From Brienomyrus brachyistius (taxonomy: Eukaryota > Chordata > Actinopteri > Osteoglossiformes > Mormyridae): 64,000 bases of DNA. The stretch spans positions 6,651,608 to 6,715,607 of the forward strand of contig NC_064549.1 in assembly GCF_023856365.1 (NCBI RefSeq), given 5' to 3'. Numbering within the stretch: the stretch's first letter is position 1; each line of letters starts with the position of its first letter. A program made the translations under genes and the position numbers. Positions 52,907-64,000 of this stretch are shown in pieces. Below the pieces are notes generated by a model. It was not told the origin of the DNA, made no database searches, and was given only the letters and a program-made list of their open reading frames with translations.

Positions 52907-55900
52907 AACTGAATCACACAGTGCTATTTCCAAATGTGTGGACATTAATTGGTGGCAGTGTCCTAAAATAAATAGTATGATGTAGGCCTACCAGGTGTTT
53001 GTATGGCTTATACTGATTTACTCCCAAAGTTAACCAGATATAAGGAGCGCTAACATAAAACAGCCTTTTGCATTTTATGCCTAAGATTAGACCCAGTGTT
53101 TACTTTATAAAGACACCTGATATATTAAGTAGGACGTGCAGTATTATGCATAGGGTGGCTAGCACTGTTTAAGAGTTCATGATTTTTTAATTTTAATTTT
53201 ATTTATTTATTTATTTTTTTTGGGGGGGGGGGGGGGGGGGGGCGCTGACTGTAAAAGCCGAGCTCAGTCACATCCCACAGTCAGCGCTGTTGAACTGCAC
53301 CCTGCAAGAAAAAAATTTGCTCATATATTATGATGGTAATTCTGCTAGGAAATAAAGTATGACTGCTTGTTGAGCAATAGGTGGTGTACGTAACACATTT
53401 TTTGAAGTTTATTAATTACTATTTTAAATTTAATTTAGCGCACATCACCCCATGTGCAATTTTTAAAGTGACTCAGATGTGACTTTGATAAAATGAAAGA
53501 TGTGACTGACCTCGGCTTTCACATCACCGTTCTGTCTTCTGTTCAACCTGCTCTGTCACACTTGCCCCAGGTTCCCTGATCAGGCAGGTGGGTCTGCCTC
53601 GGGCTGAGCTCAGATCTGGCCTAACCTCATTTAAGCAGCACGGTGAGCAAAACATGCTGCGTGACTGTCACTACTGCTTTAGAATTACAAGGCGCAGACA
53701 CTTCCTGTTATAAGGTCTGGTTTTTTCATAGGCTTTGGTGGTGCCCTGTATCTCTGTATGTGGGTTTTCTACTTGTGAAGATCTGTTTCCTCTGTATCTG
53801 TCAATAAAATGTTACAGTATATTGGCTTGGTGGTGTGGATGGCATGGAGTCCATGGGCCTTGTGGACTGATATTTTGTTGTGGTGATTCTGATTAGCCAG
53901 TTTCTCAGTTGGGGATTCATGTACCCAAGTAGGCAGCATCCCACAGCTGCTGTGCAGTGCTTCTGGTGTCCAGTCTTTGTGGATTCTTAGTGTGAACTGG
54001 ATTTTGTGATTTTGCTCCTTTTAGGTTCCCAAGAGCCTAGTTTGGGTTCTTCAGTCTTCTGCAAATGGATCTGCCTTCTGCTGCACCTCATCCTGGAGGC
54101 TGTCCATCCCGTCAGCAGCCCAAGTCCTCCTGGTCCCTTGCTGCCAGCAGTGTTGGGACTGTTGGTCTTGGGACAGAATATGGCTTGATGGATGGGCGGC
54201 CTGGATTGAATTCTTCTGTCACAGACCGGGCTGGATGAAAAATAATGTTTTTCACCTGAAAACCATCGCATCATGCTCAGTGTAGGGGGGAGGCCTAGAC
54301 TCACAGCATAGAGCAGAGCTTTTCGAATCTGGCCCTCGATTCCAAATCCAGGCCTTCTTTTCAGTTCCCCCATGTTTAATAATTATTGATTCTGATTGGC
54401 CACAGAGGCTTCACACTTGGGCCCTATATTGCCTCAGTCATAACTTGAGACAGAACTATTGCAGATAAGATATAGTTCTCATACTTATTGCTCTGGATCA
54501 GATATCATGCAATGTATGCGCATTTCATAAGAGTAATGCAGCATGGTTACTCAGTAATAATTTGAAATTATAAAGGGCCAAAATAGATGAACTGGAAACA
54601 AAGTCCTTATAACGGCTAAAGAGCACTGAGTAGACCAGCAAAACCAACGTGTCTTCCGCAGTGCCAAAGGAAGCCGAAAAATGCCACTCAAAACAGGAAA
54701 AGTTTCACTTCCTGTGATAAAGATGAAGTGAAAATTGGGACACATGCAATGAAAAACATAGCAGTTTTAGCAGGCGTAGTTAACAACTTAGCTCCAGCTT
54801 AACATATTTGCAAAATAAAATGATACAGGTGAGGATTTTTCTCTACTTACATAATACCTTCTCTTTTTTTTGCCCCCGATAGCTGCGTCTCTCAGGTAGA
54901 ATGCAGTGTTCAGCAGAGTTTGACAGGGATTTGTCATATGTTGAGATCCCATGAGGAAAATACTGTCACATTCACGAACGATTTCAGTTTTTGGGAGGTG
55001 GAAAATAAAACAAGAAAAATGTGAGTTGATGCATTTGCACGCATCTGTGTCTGGCGGTGTGCATCTAAAAATACACGCTTGGCTAGCTTCCAGACAATCT
55101 GAGACATGTCATACGTATAGCCCCTCCGTCTGAGAGAAGACTGCAATAATGTCAAACCACAGGTGATATTTAGAACAACTGTAAACAACTGCTTATTGTA
55201 ACCTTCTTCCTTCTCATACAGAACATGGCATCACAAGCCCCAGTGACACCTACAAGCCAGAGCTCATTTATGATGTAAAAATGTGGTCTGATGTGTATCC
55301 AAATGTGACAGGACAGGAAGTGAAGCAATCCGAAACATTCATGAAAACATGGGAAACGCTGCAACCCGTATTGGCTCAATAGCATTTTATTCTTCAAGGC
55401 GGGTTGGGTCCTGTAATGTCAGGGACGGGTGACAACTCTTCAGGTATTTGTTGTGGGATTTTTACTGCTGGATAGGCTGCGCTCTGCTGAGGCCGATGTT
55501 TTTGTTTATCTTTGCATTCACAAGATAGTGGATTGTGGCCAAAGGTGCGAGAGGAAACAGAAGCAGGAATGGGAGCCTCCAGATAAGGACCCGCTGACAA
55601 CGCTGCACTTCCTGATCAGCGCCGGCTCCATGGACCCACGGCACCGCTGTCTGCTTCTCCCCCCTCACTTCTGGTTCCCCCTTGTGGTCATGGTGCATTT
55701 AGAAAGAATACGTAACACCCATAAGAAAAGAGCAAACAGGGGTAATTTTGCATAACTTGCAAAAAACTCAATCATCCATTAAACTAGACTGGGCTTAAAA
55801 TACTAAGGGCTACAGCCCTGAGTGATCAGACATAACGAGGCCCATGGGGCTGAGGTTACTTATTTTTGTTTCTTAACCATTTGATACATTGTTTCATCAT

Positions 55901-56030
55901 GGTTATTTAATACACTAATCAACAAAAATTTTGAGTCATATCTGAATCACTATGATTTAAGACCTAGTAGGTTTCAGAATGCAGAAAGTCTGGTCTTTTT
56001 CCTAGAGAAATGCGTGTAGGAAAGTTACGT
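52907..56030. other. Gene-free stretch
   Basis: Contains a G21 run at 53222-53242 bordered by TTTATTTATTT. Frames near 53990-54370 and 55430-55750 are open on both strands without family motifs, so they are not called. 54318-54420 begins like a degenerate short repeat. Confidence 0.4.
53222..53242. repeat. Poly-G run of 21
   Basis: Uninterrupted G tract after a TTTATT-rich run. Confidence 0.95.
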
Positions 56031-56031
56031 T

Positions 56032-56045
56032 GCGCCACCTAGTGG
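56032..56045 (-). promoter_or_regulatory. Perfect CTCF core motif
   Basis: On the minus strand CCACTAGGTGGCGC matches all 14 positions of CCASYAGRKGGCRS. Such sites often sit at domain boundaries in vertebrates, but some are carried by repeats. Confidence 0.4.
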
Positions 56046-56654
56046 CAAACTATAGCTTCGCAGAACCACAGGTGGGTGGAAGCAGCAACTGGTAAACTAA
56101 ATGGTGTAGAAACAGAAGCAATGCAACATAATTTTATGTGACATAAAGTAAAGCAGAAGGTGCAATGCCCATATGCCTGTCAAATGCGAACAAAACGTTT
56201 TACAGCAGAAATGCGAGAATTTCTAGGTCCGTTGCATACTCGAAAAACACCAGATGGTAGGAATGAATGCAGTGCTTAGACGACTGACTAAAATGTATTC
56301 TGTTCAAAAGCAAGCATTTACTGCAACGTAATTATACAGAGACTCGCTTTTCTTGTATTCCTGATGGACATGCAGCATGTGGATTTCGCAGCGGGTCACT
56401 TTAATTTAGATCAGGGTCCTTGGGGCCAAATCCCTGTGAAAGTAGAGCTGTCAACAGTCAACTATAGAATCAACCACAATTCTGGGTTTAGGCCCATAAT
56501 TACAGCGCATTCCTTGGCAAAGCATCTTATCAGCTTTTTATTGCTATCTAATTTCTCATTGAATTCATTTATACAGAATTGGCGCAGATCTGTAACTGTA
56601 CTTGGAGAACATAGACCAGTATCACCTCATTTTTGATTAAAAAAGTCTATTTTT

Positions 56655-56890
56655 CCAGCACCTCAACTACGCTGACAATCACTGTGATTACGCCCTGACT
56701 TGTGCCCATAGCTTCTGGGATAAGCTCCAGAATGATCCCCCGTGACTCTGCATAGGGCAAGTGGGTACAGAAACAATCCCTCTGTAGATGCACTGGTGCA
56801 GAGTTATCTGCTCAGGTGCACTTTGTTTATACATTTACTTTTATTTAGCAGATGCTTTTGTCCAAAGCAATGTGCAAGTGAAGCAAACAT
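56655..56890 (+). repeat. SINE fragment and LINE/SINE tail
   Basis: CTTCTGGGATAAGCTCCAGA and CTCTGCATAGGGCAAGTGGG match the SINE body near its tail; 56833-56880 has TTTAGCAGATGCTTTTGTCC, a widespread fish retroposon tail. Confidence 0.5.
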
Positions 56891-57143
56891 ACGTGCTGTT
56901 GAGGAGTTGAATAAGCATAAGTGCGGCTAGGCTGAGTGCCCAATGAAAGCTCAGGTACCAGTGTATAAGTACCAGGCCGGTCAGTCTTCTGAGCCACATA
57001 CTGTAGGCAGCTGCCTAGGGCACCAACTTCTGAGGGGGTGCTGACTTGCCAGCCAATTTCACTTTGCCTTGGATGGGGGACACTGGTCCTGACAAATACA
57101 TGGGACGGCACTGAATATTTCACTCCCCAGGTTCCCCTAACAG

Positions 57144-57488
57144 CAGTGTTTCTGGTTCTTGGGGACCCCCAGACAGTCCATGTTTTTCTGCCTGCCAGGA
57201 GCTGGGAGAGAGCAAAAATGTGGACTGTTGGACAAATAGCTGGGAGGGAGCAAAAATGTGGACTGTTGGACAAATAGCTGGGATGGAGCAAAAATGTGGA
57301 CTATTAGACAAATAGCTGAGAGGGAGCAAAAATGTGGACTGTTGGACAAATAACTGGGAGGGAGCAAAAATGTGGACTGTTGGACAAATAGCTGGGAGGG
57401 AGAAAAAACGTGGACTGTTAGACAAATAGCTAAGAGGGAGCAAAAACGTGGACTGTTGGACAAATAACTGAGAGGGAGCAAAAACGTG
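57144..57488. mobile_element. hAT-like MITE fragment with 38-bp minisatellite
   Basis: Left end CAGTGTTTCTGGTTCTTGGG GACC, then 57207-57488 carries about 7.4 copies of a 38-bp unit (GCAAAAATGTGGACTGTTGG), which is the reverse-complement form of the unit at 4312-4609 with its own base changes. No right inverted end follows. A second end-like piece, GTGTTTCCCAACCTGGGCC, lies at 57599. Confidence 0.7.
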
Positions 57489-57659
57489 CCTTTCTACTCG
57501 ACATGGACACTCTTATATAATGTTTATATTTATATACTACTTACAGTATGTATACTGCGGTTTACACTTCCTGTCCAGAACTCTGCATTGTAGGGAGGTG
57601 TTTCCCAACCTGGGCCTTGGGGACCCCAGGTCCACATTTTTGAACCCCACTGAAAATAC

Positions 57660-58270
57660 TATGTTCTGTGGAAAGGCAACGTACGTGCACAAAGAAACTA
57701 CATTAAAAAAACTCCATTTTGCCAGGAAGACATAGGCAGTGCCACTTTAATGTATTTCATTTCAAGATGAGCAGACGGAGAAAGCCATTTATAAAAGGAA
57801 AACACAAGCAAATGTTAAACTGCTTCCTGACCATTCGGAGACTGTCAATGCATTAAAAACCATGTAGAATTTCAGGATGTTTGTGCAAAAAATCTGATTA
57901 TAAAACACATGATAAACAGCACATTCTCTAGTGATGGGTTTTACTAGATAAATTAGCATCTAACAAACATCTGCTGAGGTATCTCCACTGATCTGAGAAG
58001 AAACCATAACAGTTTGTCAACACCTTTATACTGTGTCCGATCACAAAACTGGACACATTCAGGGACAAACCTGTAACGAAAACAAATGTGGAAGAAAATG
58101 GAGGAATTGATCCCAGTCTTCAAGGACAGGTTATCTGACACATGAATCCTATTCCAGGAAGTACAAGGCAGACAACATCTTGGGTGAGAAAGAGGACAAA
58201 CAGAGAGTACCTGAAGATCTGAAAACATTTTTCAAAGCTTTTGATAAAACAGAAAATCAGGAGGTATTCA
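57660..58270. other. Gene-free spacer
   Basis: AT-rich DNA with no recognised element. Confidence 0.4.
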
Positions 58271-58274
58271 ATAC

Positions 58275-58603
58275 ATTTTATTTGTAAAGTGCACTTTACA
58301 TTATCCGGCCCAAAGCCCCCAGTGAGCAAGCCAGAGGTGACAGTGGCAAGGAAAAACTCCCTAGAAGGAAGAAACCTTGGATAGAACCAGACCCAAAGGG
58401 GGAGCCCATCCTCCAGGGGGCAGCAGAGGAAGCCCTAACCCTAACTAGACCCAAAGGGGGAGCCCATCCTCCAGAGGGTAGCAGAGGAAACCCTAACCAG
58501 ACCCAAAGGAGGAGCCCATCCTCCAGAGGGTAGCAGAGGAAGCTCTAACCCTAACTAGACCCAAAGGGGGAGCCCATCCTCCAGGGGGCAGCAGAGGAAG
58601 TCA
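58275..58603 (+). repeat. Retroposon tail with four 52-58-bp tandem units
   Basis: CACTTTACATTATCCGGCCC and GGCAAGGAAAAACTCCCTAG are a common fish retroposon-like body. From 58388 AGACCCAAAGGGGGAGCCCA repeats at 58446, 58498 and 58556. Two units end in CCCTAACCCTAACT, two telomere-like CCCTAA copies each. Confidence 0.75.
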
Positions 58604-59446
58604 GATGAGCAAGATGGCAAAAATACACTGACAGTACCACACACTATTATAGCAACAGGTAAACTAGCTGCAGCAAAAAGATAATGGTGTGGTAATGATG
58701 CCATCTTGTGGCAAAACTCTAGTACTCTCCTGACATGACCGTATAATGGTATACACATAGTGTGCAGCTCAGAATTCACAGTAAGATTCAATCTTCATAG
58801 ACTGAAGCTTATGGACCTTCTACATGAGGTCATTCGTACTGACTCCCAGAAACCCCTTCAAGCAAGACCTATGCATCAACATTCGACCCCAGCTTCTTCA
58901 ATAGGTGCATGCATCCTTGAGTGTAATACACATAACTTGTAACTCCAAGCTATTAACCTGAAAGTTCTGTTGGACGTACCTAACAGACGTTAGGGATTTT
59001 GTCCTCTACTGTGCTGTTTCCACGCAGGTTTTCTCAATTTGTTACCAGTTCTACACTAACCCCGGGCACAGAAACAGTGCTCACAGAACATCTTGGGGAA
59101 ATTTCTTAATTCAGTAAAAATGTTGCTAATTAAATGGCTTCATAACAAAAGTCCACTGATAAGCAATACTTAACATATCTGCACAAAAAGTATCTTCCCC
59201 ATTTACATTTTCTTTTTATTAAATGTCATCATTTTTTGACTGACTCATTTAGATAAGTTCTTGCCATTTTTGGTATTAATTGCAATGGAAATCATTGGCT
59301 GGATACTGTTTAATGTTATTGCAGAGGTGTTACTAATTAAAAAGTATCCAGTGAGACTACTTGTCAATGAACTTCTTCAATGTAGCACTACTTGAATGTT
59401 TTACTTAAAACTACCGGTTGTTTCTAATGTTTCATATATTTATGTA

Positions 59447-59531
<85 letters not shown>

Positions 59532-60130
59532 GTCCACGTCCATCTCTACATGGAGAGAAATTTGCATGTCTGTGTGGTTATCATCTTACAGTTCAAAGAG
59601 ATGTAAGAGTTGTGTCCCTTAACTGCCCTTTGTATGTGTGTACAGTATATGCACGTTGATTCCTAGCATCAGACCCTGCTTAGATACATGGACATGGAAA
59701 TGGGTGAATAGAAAAATTCATTTATTTTTGATGTAGATTTCTTTTAATGAATTCCAATATTCCTAACCACTGACTCCCCAATAAATTGTACCTTGCCTAC
59801 TGCAACAGATGTGGTGTGATAACAAGATGTGTCATTTTATTTGGTGACTGGAGTGCAGAGGGCTGAAGGTCGAGGGCCTTAGACCTCAGACTTTGACCCA
59901 GAGCTGGTGCTACTGAACTGTAACCAGGCCCCGAGGGACTTAGTGCGTCGTCAGAAATATGTGAGCCATGCAGAAACACTACAGACCCTGCTCCCCTTAA
60001 CGTCTAAGTGCTGATGAGGCTACTGGCATTAGATTCTGCCCTGTTCATGCTGTAGTAGTACCCTGAAAACTGATGACTGTTTCATAGAGGGCATGATAAG
60101 ATTTATACGTATCAGTAACTGATGGCTCCT
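58604..60130. other. Gene-free stretch
   Basis: AT-rich apart from the microsatellite at 59447-59530. 58697-58710 contains a weaker CTCF-like match (GCCATCTTGTGGCA). No exon seen. Confidence 0.4.
59447..59530. repeat. Compound (TA)n(TG)n microsatellite
   Basis: About 26 TA units run straight into about 15 TG units. Confidence 0.97.
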
Positions 60131-60138
60131 GGTACTGG

Positions 60139-60563
60139 TATGTAGTCCTGTGTTCATGTAATGTTATATGTAGTCCTGTGTAGATGCAGTGTTATATGTA
60201 GTCCTGTGTAGATGTAGTGTTATATGTAGTCCTGTGTTGATGTAGTGTTATATGTAGTCCTGTGTTGATGTAGTGTTATATGTAGTCCTGTGTTGATGTA
60301 GTGTTATATGTAGTCCTGTGTAGATGTAGTGTTATATGTAGTCCTGTGTTGATGTAGTGTTATATGTAGTCTTGTGTAGATGTAGTGTTATATGTAGTCC
60401 TGTGTTGATGTAGTGTTATATGTAGTCCTGTGTAGATGTAGTGTTATATGTAGTCCTGTGTATATGTAGTGTTATATGTAGTCCTGTGTTGATGTAGTGT
60501 TATATGTAGTCCTGTGTTGATGTAGTGTTATATGTAGTCCTGTGTTGATGTAGTGTTTTATGT
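60139..60563. repeat. 28-bp minisatellite, about 15 copies
   Basis: ATGTAGTCCTGTGTTGATGT and AGTGTTAT repeat with constant 28-bp period; the main variable position is GTTGATG versus GTAGATG. No terminal repeats frame it. Confidence 0.95.
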
Positions 60564-60574
60564 AGCACCATGGT

Positions 60575-60660
60575 CCTGGAGGAATGCTGTCTCGTTTCAC
60601 TATGTATCACCGTATATGGTTGAAACGACAATAAAAGCCACTTGACTTGACTTGACTTCT
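60575..60660 (+). repeat. Retroposon tail with (TTGAC)n
   Basis: ATGGTTGAAACGACAATAAA then ACTTGACTTGACTTGACTT, a typical LINE/SINE 3' end immediately after the 28-bp minisatellite. Confidence 0.6.
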
Positions 60661-61391
60661 GGAGCAGATGCGTGGGCTAGGAGCTAATAAAGAAAGCTAG
60701 TTTGTACTAAAAACAGAGATTCAATCGCTCTGGTTATGCTCTTTCGAACCCATTTTCCGCTAATTGTATTCTTTGCCTGACACTTCAATGCGTAAATTGG
60801 GTGATGGGCGAATGCTTGTCTAGGTGCTTTATCTATCCATTATCCATAAAACCTATCTAGTTGAGGGTTTTGTTAAAGATTTATCAAGACGCACGCCAAT
60901 ACACCCAAATTCAGACAAGGTGTAGTGCTACAAATTCACCTAAAACGTGCATTTTTGTGCTGAGGACATTGGGGAGGGGGGGTTCTGACTGCAGTGGTTT
61001 GTGGAAGTCCACACCCCCAAACCTGGACGTTCTGGGCTACAGGTGCCTCCCGTTCAACTGCTGTAATATCTCTCCATTTATTAAATTAAGTGTGCTAAAA
61101 GATTTTATACGTTTAATACGTTTTCATCTGTGCTAAGCCAAAGACACCCAGATACATTTAATACTGCTTATGCTCCTTGCTACAGACGTTTTATAACTGG
61201 AGTATGACTGTATAACAACATTATTCAGTACATCAATGCATTATAGTAACCATTAGAAGATGGGTAAATTGTGGCCATAAATGGATGCACGTGGTAAGCA
61301 GCAAAAGTAAGATAAGTATTGGCATTCAAATGATGCTCATTTGGGATTAGGGGCTCCAATGTGAGGCAAGAAAACATTCCTCACATCATTA

Positions 61392-61396
<5 letters not shown>

Positions 61397-61470
<74 letters not shown>
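61397..61470. repeat. Compound (TC)n(AC)n microsatellite
   Basis: About 13 TC units followed by about 23 AC units, continuing as imperfect CACACG to about 61500. Confidence 0.96.
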
Positions 61471-61499
61471 ACACGCACACACACATACGGACACGCACA

Positions 61500-64000
61500 T
61501 TTAAATTTCTGAATGTAGAGTATCCATAGTTGATTGTAATTCTTGAGAAACATAACCTTATTTATTACCTCAGCAGGGAAATCCAATATAAACTTGTTCA
61601 ATTTGACGGACACTTTTAAATAAAAATGTAATTTCCCTAAGTTGCTTTGGAGATAACCAAGTGTTGAAAATGCAAAGCCTGCGGTAACCTACTCCTTCAG
61701 CCGAACTATCATTCTCAAGGGGAAGGTCCAGATCTAATAAAAGCGTATAGTTGCCGCAACAGATAGGACGGGATGCAGTATCAGACACTGAGGATGTACC
61801 CATGAAGCGGATTCTTCTGCTCAGAAACAGCACTAGACACTACAAGGCTTGGATAAATTGGGTTTAAACTACAAAAACCGAGAACTGTAAATTTCTTCGG
61901 GGAACGCCGTTTCATTTCCATCTGCACCCCCAAGACAATAAAATGGATTTAATCGTGCACTGGCCTCGAAAAGGTATAGGATACGGATACAATTACTGCT
62001 GTTCAAGAGCTGTGTGTGAATCCGGGGATGCTCGTGCCCAGCTGCCATTCCTCCACGGAAAACGGGGTATTTCTGTAACCAAGAAGTAATACGTCGCTAC
62101 CATTTTAACACTATGTCGAATTTTTATAAATCGCGCACATCGGGGAATAGGAATGTCGATAGGAAAATGAAGCATTCTCAATGAATGATGTACACATAAC
62201 TGTTGTGAGCGTTTCAGTGCCATATTTCATTCATTCCTTCATTAATAAATTCATTCCTTCATTCTCTCAAAGTACCGTCCTACAGGTAATGGTTGGTTTT
62301 AAAGGGAAATTCTCTTAATACATATACATAAGGCTTAATTTTTGCCTTAAGACTTAGATAAAAGCTTTAGAATAGGTACAAAACAACAACGTGGCTATAT
62401 GTTTACGTAGCGGTGCCGTGATAAAAAATAAAATAAATGCTAGCAAGAGGCAATGTTTTCAAGCTTGCTTACATAACAGCTTATGCATTTAATCATTTGA
62501 CAATGAACTGCGGGATAAATCTGTACTCATCACGTACAGTTCATTGTACAAATTTAAATCTAGCGGAATATAAATCAGATGTCGGACGCTAAAGGCAGTC
62601 TTGTATAGCAAACAACCTTAGCCATCAGAAAGGTCACAAGCGACGGGCATTAATTGTATTTATTAAGTAAAAAGCATTAATTGTTGTTTAGATGTGTATG
62701 GATCTTCAGAGTTGGTATTGTCATATTTGTGCCAGAAGAATATTATGAAATTCTTCTTAAAGGTTAAGCGTTGGTAACAAAGTTGTGCAAATATAAAACC
62801 AAATAAACTTTAATTCGTTTTCGTAAAACGTGGACATTTTAAGTTTATCGTGTCTTTCGCTTTTCATTTGCCGTGAATTTAGCCTACAGTGGATCTGGGC
62901 GTTTATCTAACAACTACAATAATGGCGCAGTAGACAGCCCCTGCCTTGATATTTTATTCTTAGTTGTACCAAACTTAAACCTTTACTGCAAGCGAACATA
63001 AGACGTTAAGTAATATTTTACATTTGAGTGTGTAGTACATTGAATTCAATGGTAATAGTGACCTATGCGACATGGAATTTCGTAAAGATTGTTTCGTGGG
63101 TTTACAGAATTACGATTACATTTAACCATATGAGATAAACGGTAGGCACACGAATATCAAACGAGAAAACAGAATGTGTTGTATATGTGAATTATATCTA
63201 GTATTTTTAACGATTCACCAGCAGCAACCGTTTCTGGTTCAGTTTTTTTACACAAGCCTTCGACTGGTCGATCCTGCTACCTTGATGCGATTAATGTTGT
63301 CACTTGTTCGGCACTGTGCATATAGCTCCCGTTGTTAACATGGAGTTACTTTAAAAAGTGACTTGTAATTTACATTAGAATATGTTACTGCTCAACTGCT
63401 AATGTATTAATCGCAGTAAACTGCGCATTTCACAATGCAGTGTATGGAAACGTACCGCTGGCCACCGCTAGGGACGTCGGTGGCGCTGTCTTGGGCTTTG
63501 CTGTCGGGGATCTTTTATTTTTACTACAGCTGTGAGGAAATAAGGAGTTATATTATATGTGTGGTTATTTTGTAACTGGTAATTATTTACGTTGTTCTTC
63601 TGTGTATAGTAGGATTCGTAAACATACGGGAGAATTAACACTGGTATTTTTGCCTATAGGCCTATGTTATGGCAAATATACAAAGAAATTTTCGTTTTAC
63701 TCTTCGGGATATTAAATAGCCTAATATAAATTGTACTAATAAAAAAATATTTAAAATATTAAGAGATGATCTAGATAACACCATAGTAATAGCATAGATA
63801 AGGTTGGCTTATCTTTCCCTCGACGAATTGGTAGACCGTTATTATTTTTGTCGATATTTCCTTGGTAACAGAAACTGATTCTCTCTCAGCTAAAAACTGT
63901 TAGTATATTTGTGGATATTATGTGGATGAAGAAAATGTAGAAGCGTGGCTAGAAATTATTTTTTTTAATTCCAAATGTAATTTAATAGAAGTGATATCAA
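61500..64000. other. Gene-free right end
   Basis: 61650-62200 is somewhat richer in CpG and has two short minus-strand frames (61833-61570 and 62223-61993) with no family motif. From 62200 on the sequence is AT-rich and unique-looking. No itm2b or rb1 exon was recognised. Confidence 0.4.

Noticed and set aside
53987..54373. 128-residue minus-strand frame
   Set aside because: No domain, splice context or conservation signal that I can see; the opposite strand is also open.
55394..55755. Overlapping frames of 68-108 residues on both strands
   Set aside because: No recognisable motif, and openness on both strands suggests composition rather than coding.
57120..57481. Serine/proline-rich open frames of 107-148 residues on the minus strand
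   Set aside because: Same 38-bp minisatellite artefact as at 4.3 kb.
61570..62223. Possible exons at the mildly CpG-enriched segment
   Set aside because: Two short minus-strand frames carry no family motif and no consistent splice pattern; left as unexplained sequence.

Overview
This window is nuclear DNA from a ray-finned fish, most likely a teleost. The coding genes are vertebrate families split by GT-AG introns. Around them is a typical fish repeat load: a DANA/Mermaid-like tRNA SINE, several decayed Tc1-like transposons, non-LTR retrotransposons, hAT-like MITEs, long CA/TA microsatellites and an unusual number of long poly-C/poly-G runs. No prokaryotic feature, CRISPR array or virus was seen.

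Four protein genes can be supported. (1) fndc3a, minus strand, 5' part only: six coding exons between 11585 and 1692, with the FN3 domains lying beyond the left edge. (2) A cysteinyl-leukotriene-receptor-like class A GPCR (cysltr2-like), minus strand, single coding exon 26422-25379. (3) rcbtb2, plus strand, eleven coding exons 35504-41620 in consistent phase, giving a 527-residue RCC1-BTB protein. (4) lpar6, plus strand, single coding exon 46636-47682, probably with a short 5' UTR intron. Gene order and orientation match the human 13q14 block FNDC3A-CYSLTR2-RCBTB2-LPAR6. In human, LPAR6 sits inside an RB1 intron; I could not find rb1 exons on either side of lpar6 here.

Layout: 1-11.7 kb is fndc3a exons and repeat-filled introns; 11.4-11.7 kb is its CpG-rich 5' end. 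12-17 kb shows no gene. 17.3-24.2 kb is a nest of dead transposons (Tc1, then two LINEs). 25.3-28.1 kb is the cysltr2-like locus. 28.7-32.4 kb is an L2-like LINE interrupted by a SINE and a 1-kb insert. 34.2-41.9 kb is rcbtb2 with a CpG-rich promoter. 42.6-44.7 kb is a GC-rich repeat block and SINEs. 46.3-48.2 kb is lpar6. From 48.2 to 64 kb I see no gene, only repeats and AT-rich unique DNA.

The most unusual theme is that several minisatellites appear to have grown inside transposon sequence. A 38-bp unit from one hAT-like MITE family is amplified independently at two loci; a 30-bp unit is ten codons of a Tc1 transposase repeated in register; a 52-58-bp unit lies in a LINE/SINE tail. Other points: a possible lpar6 upstream ORF whose stop overlaps the main start, a leukotriene-receptor-like GPCR with altered DRY and NPxxY motifs, and at least one perfect match to the CTCF core motif.
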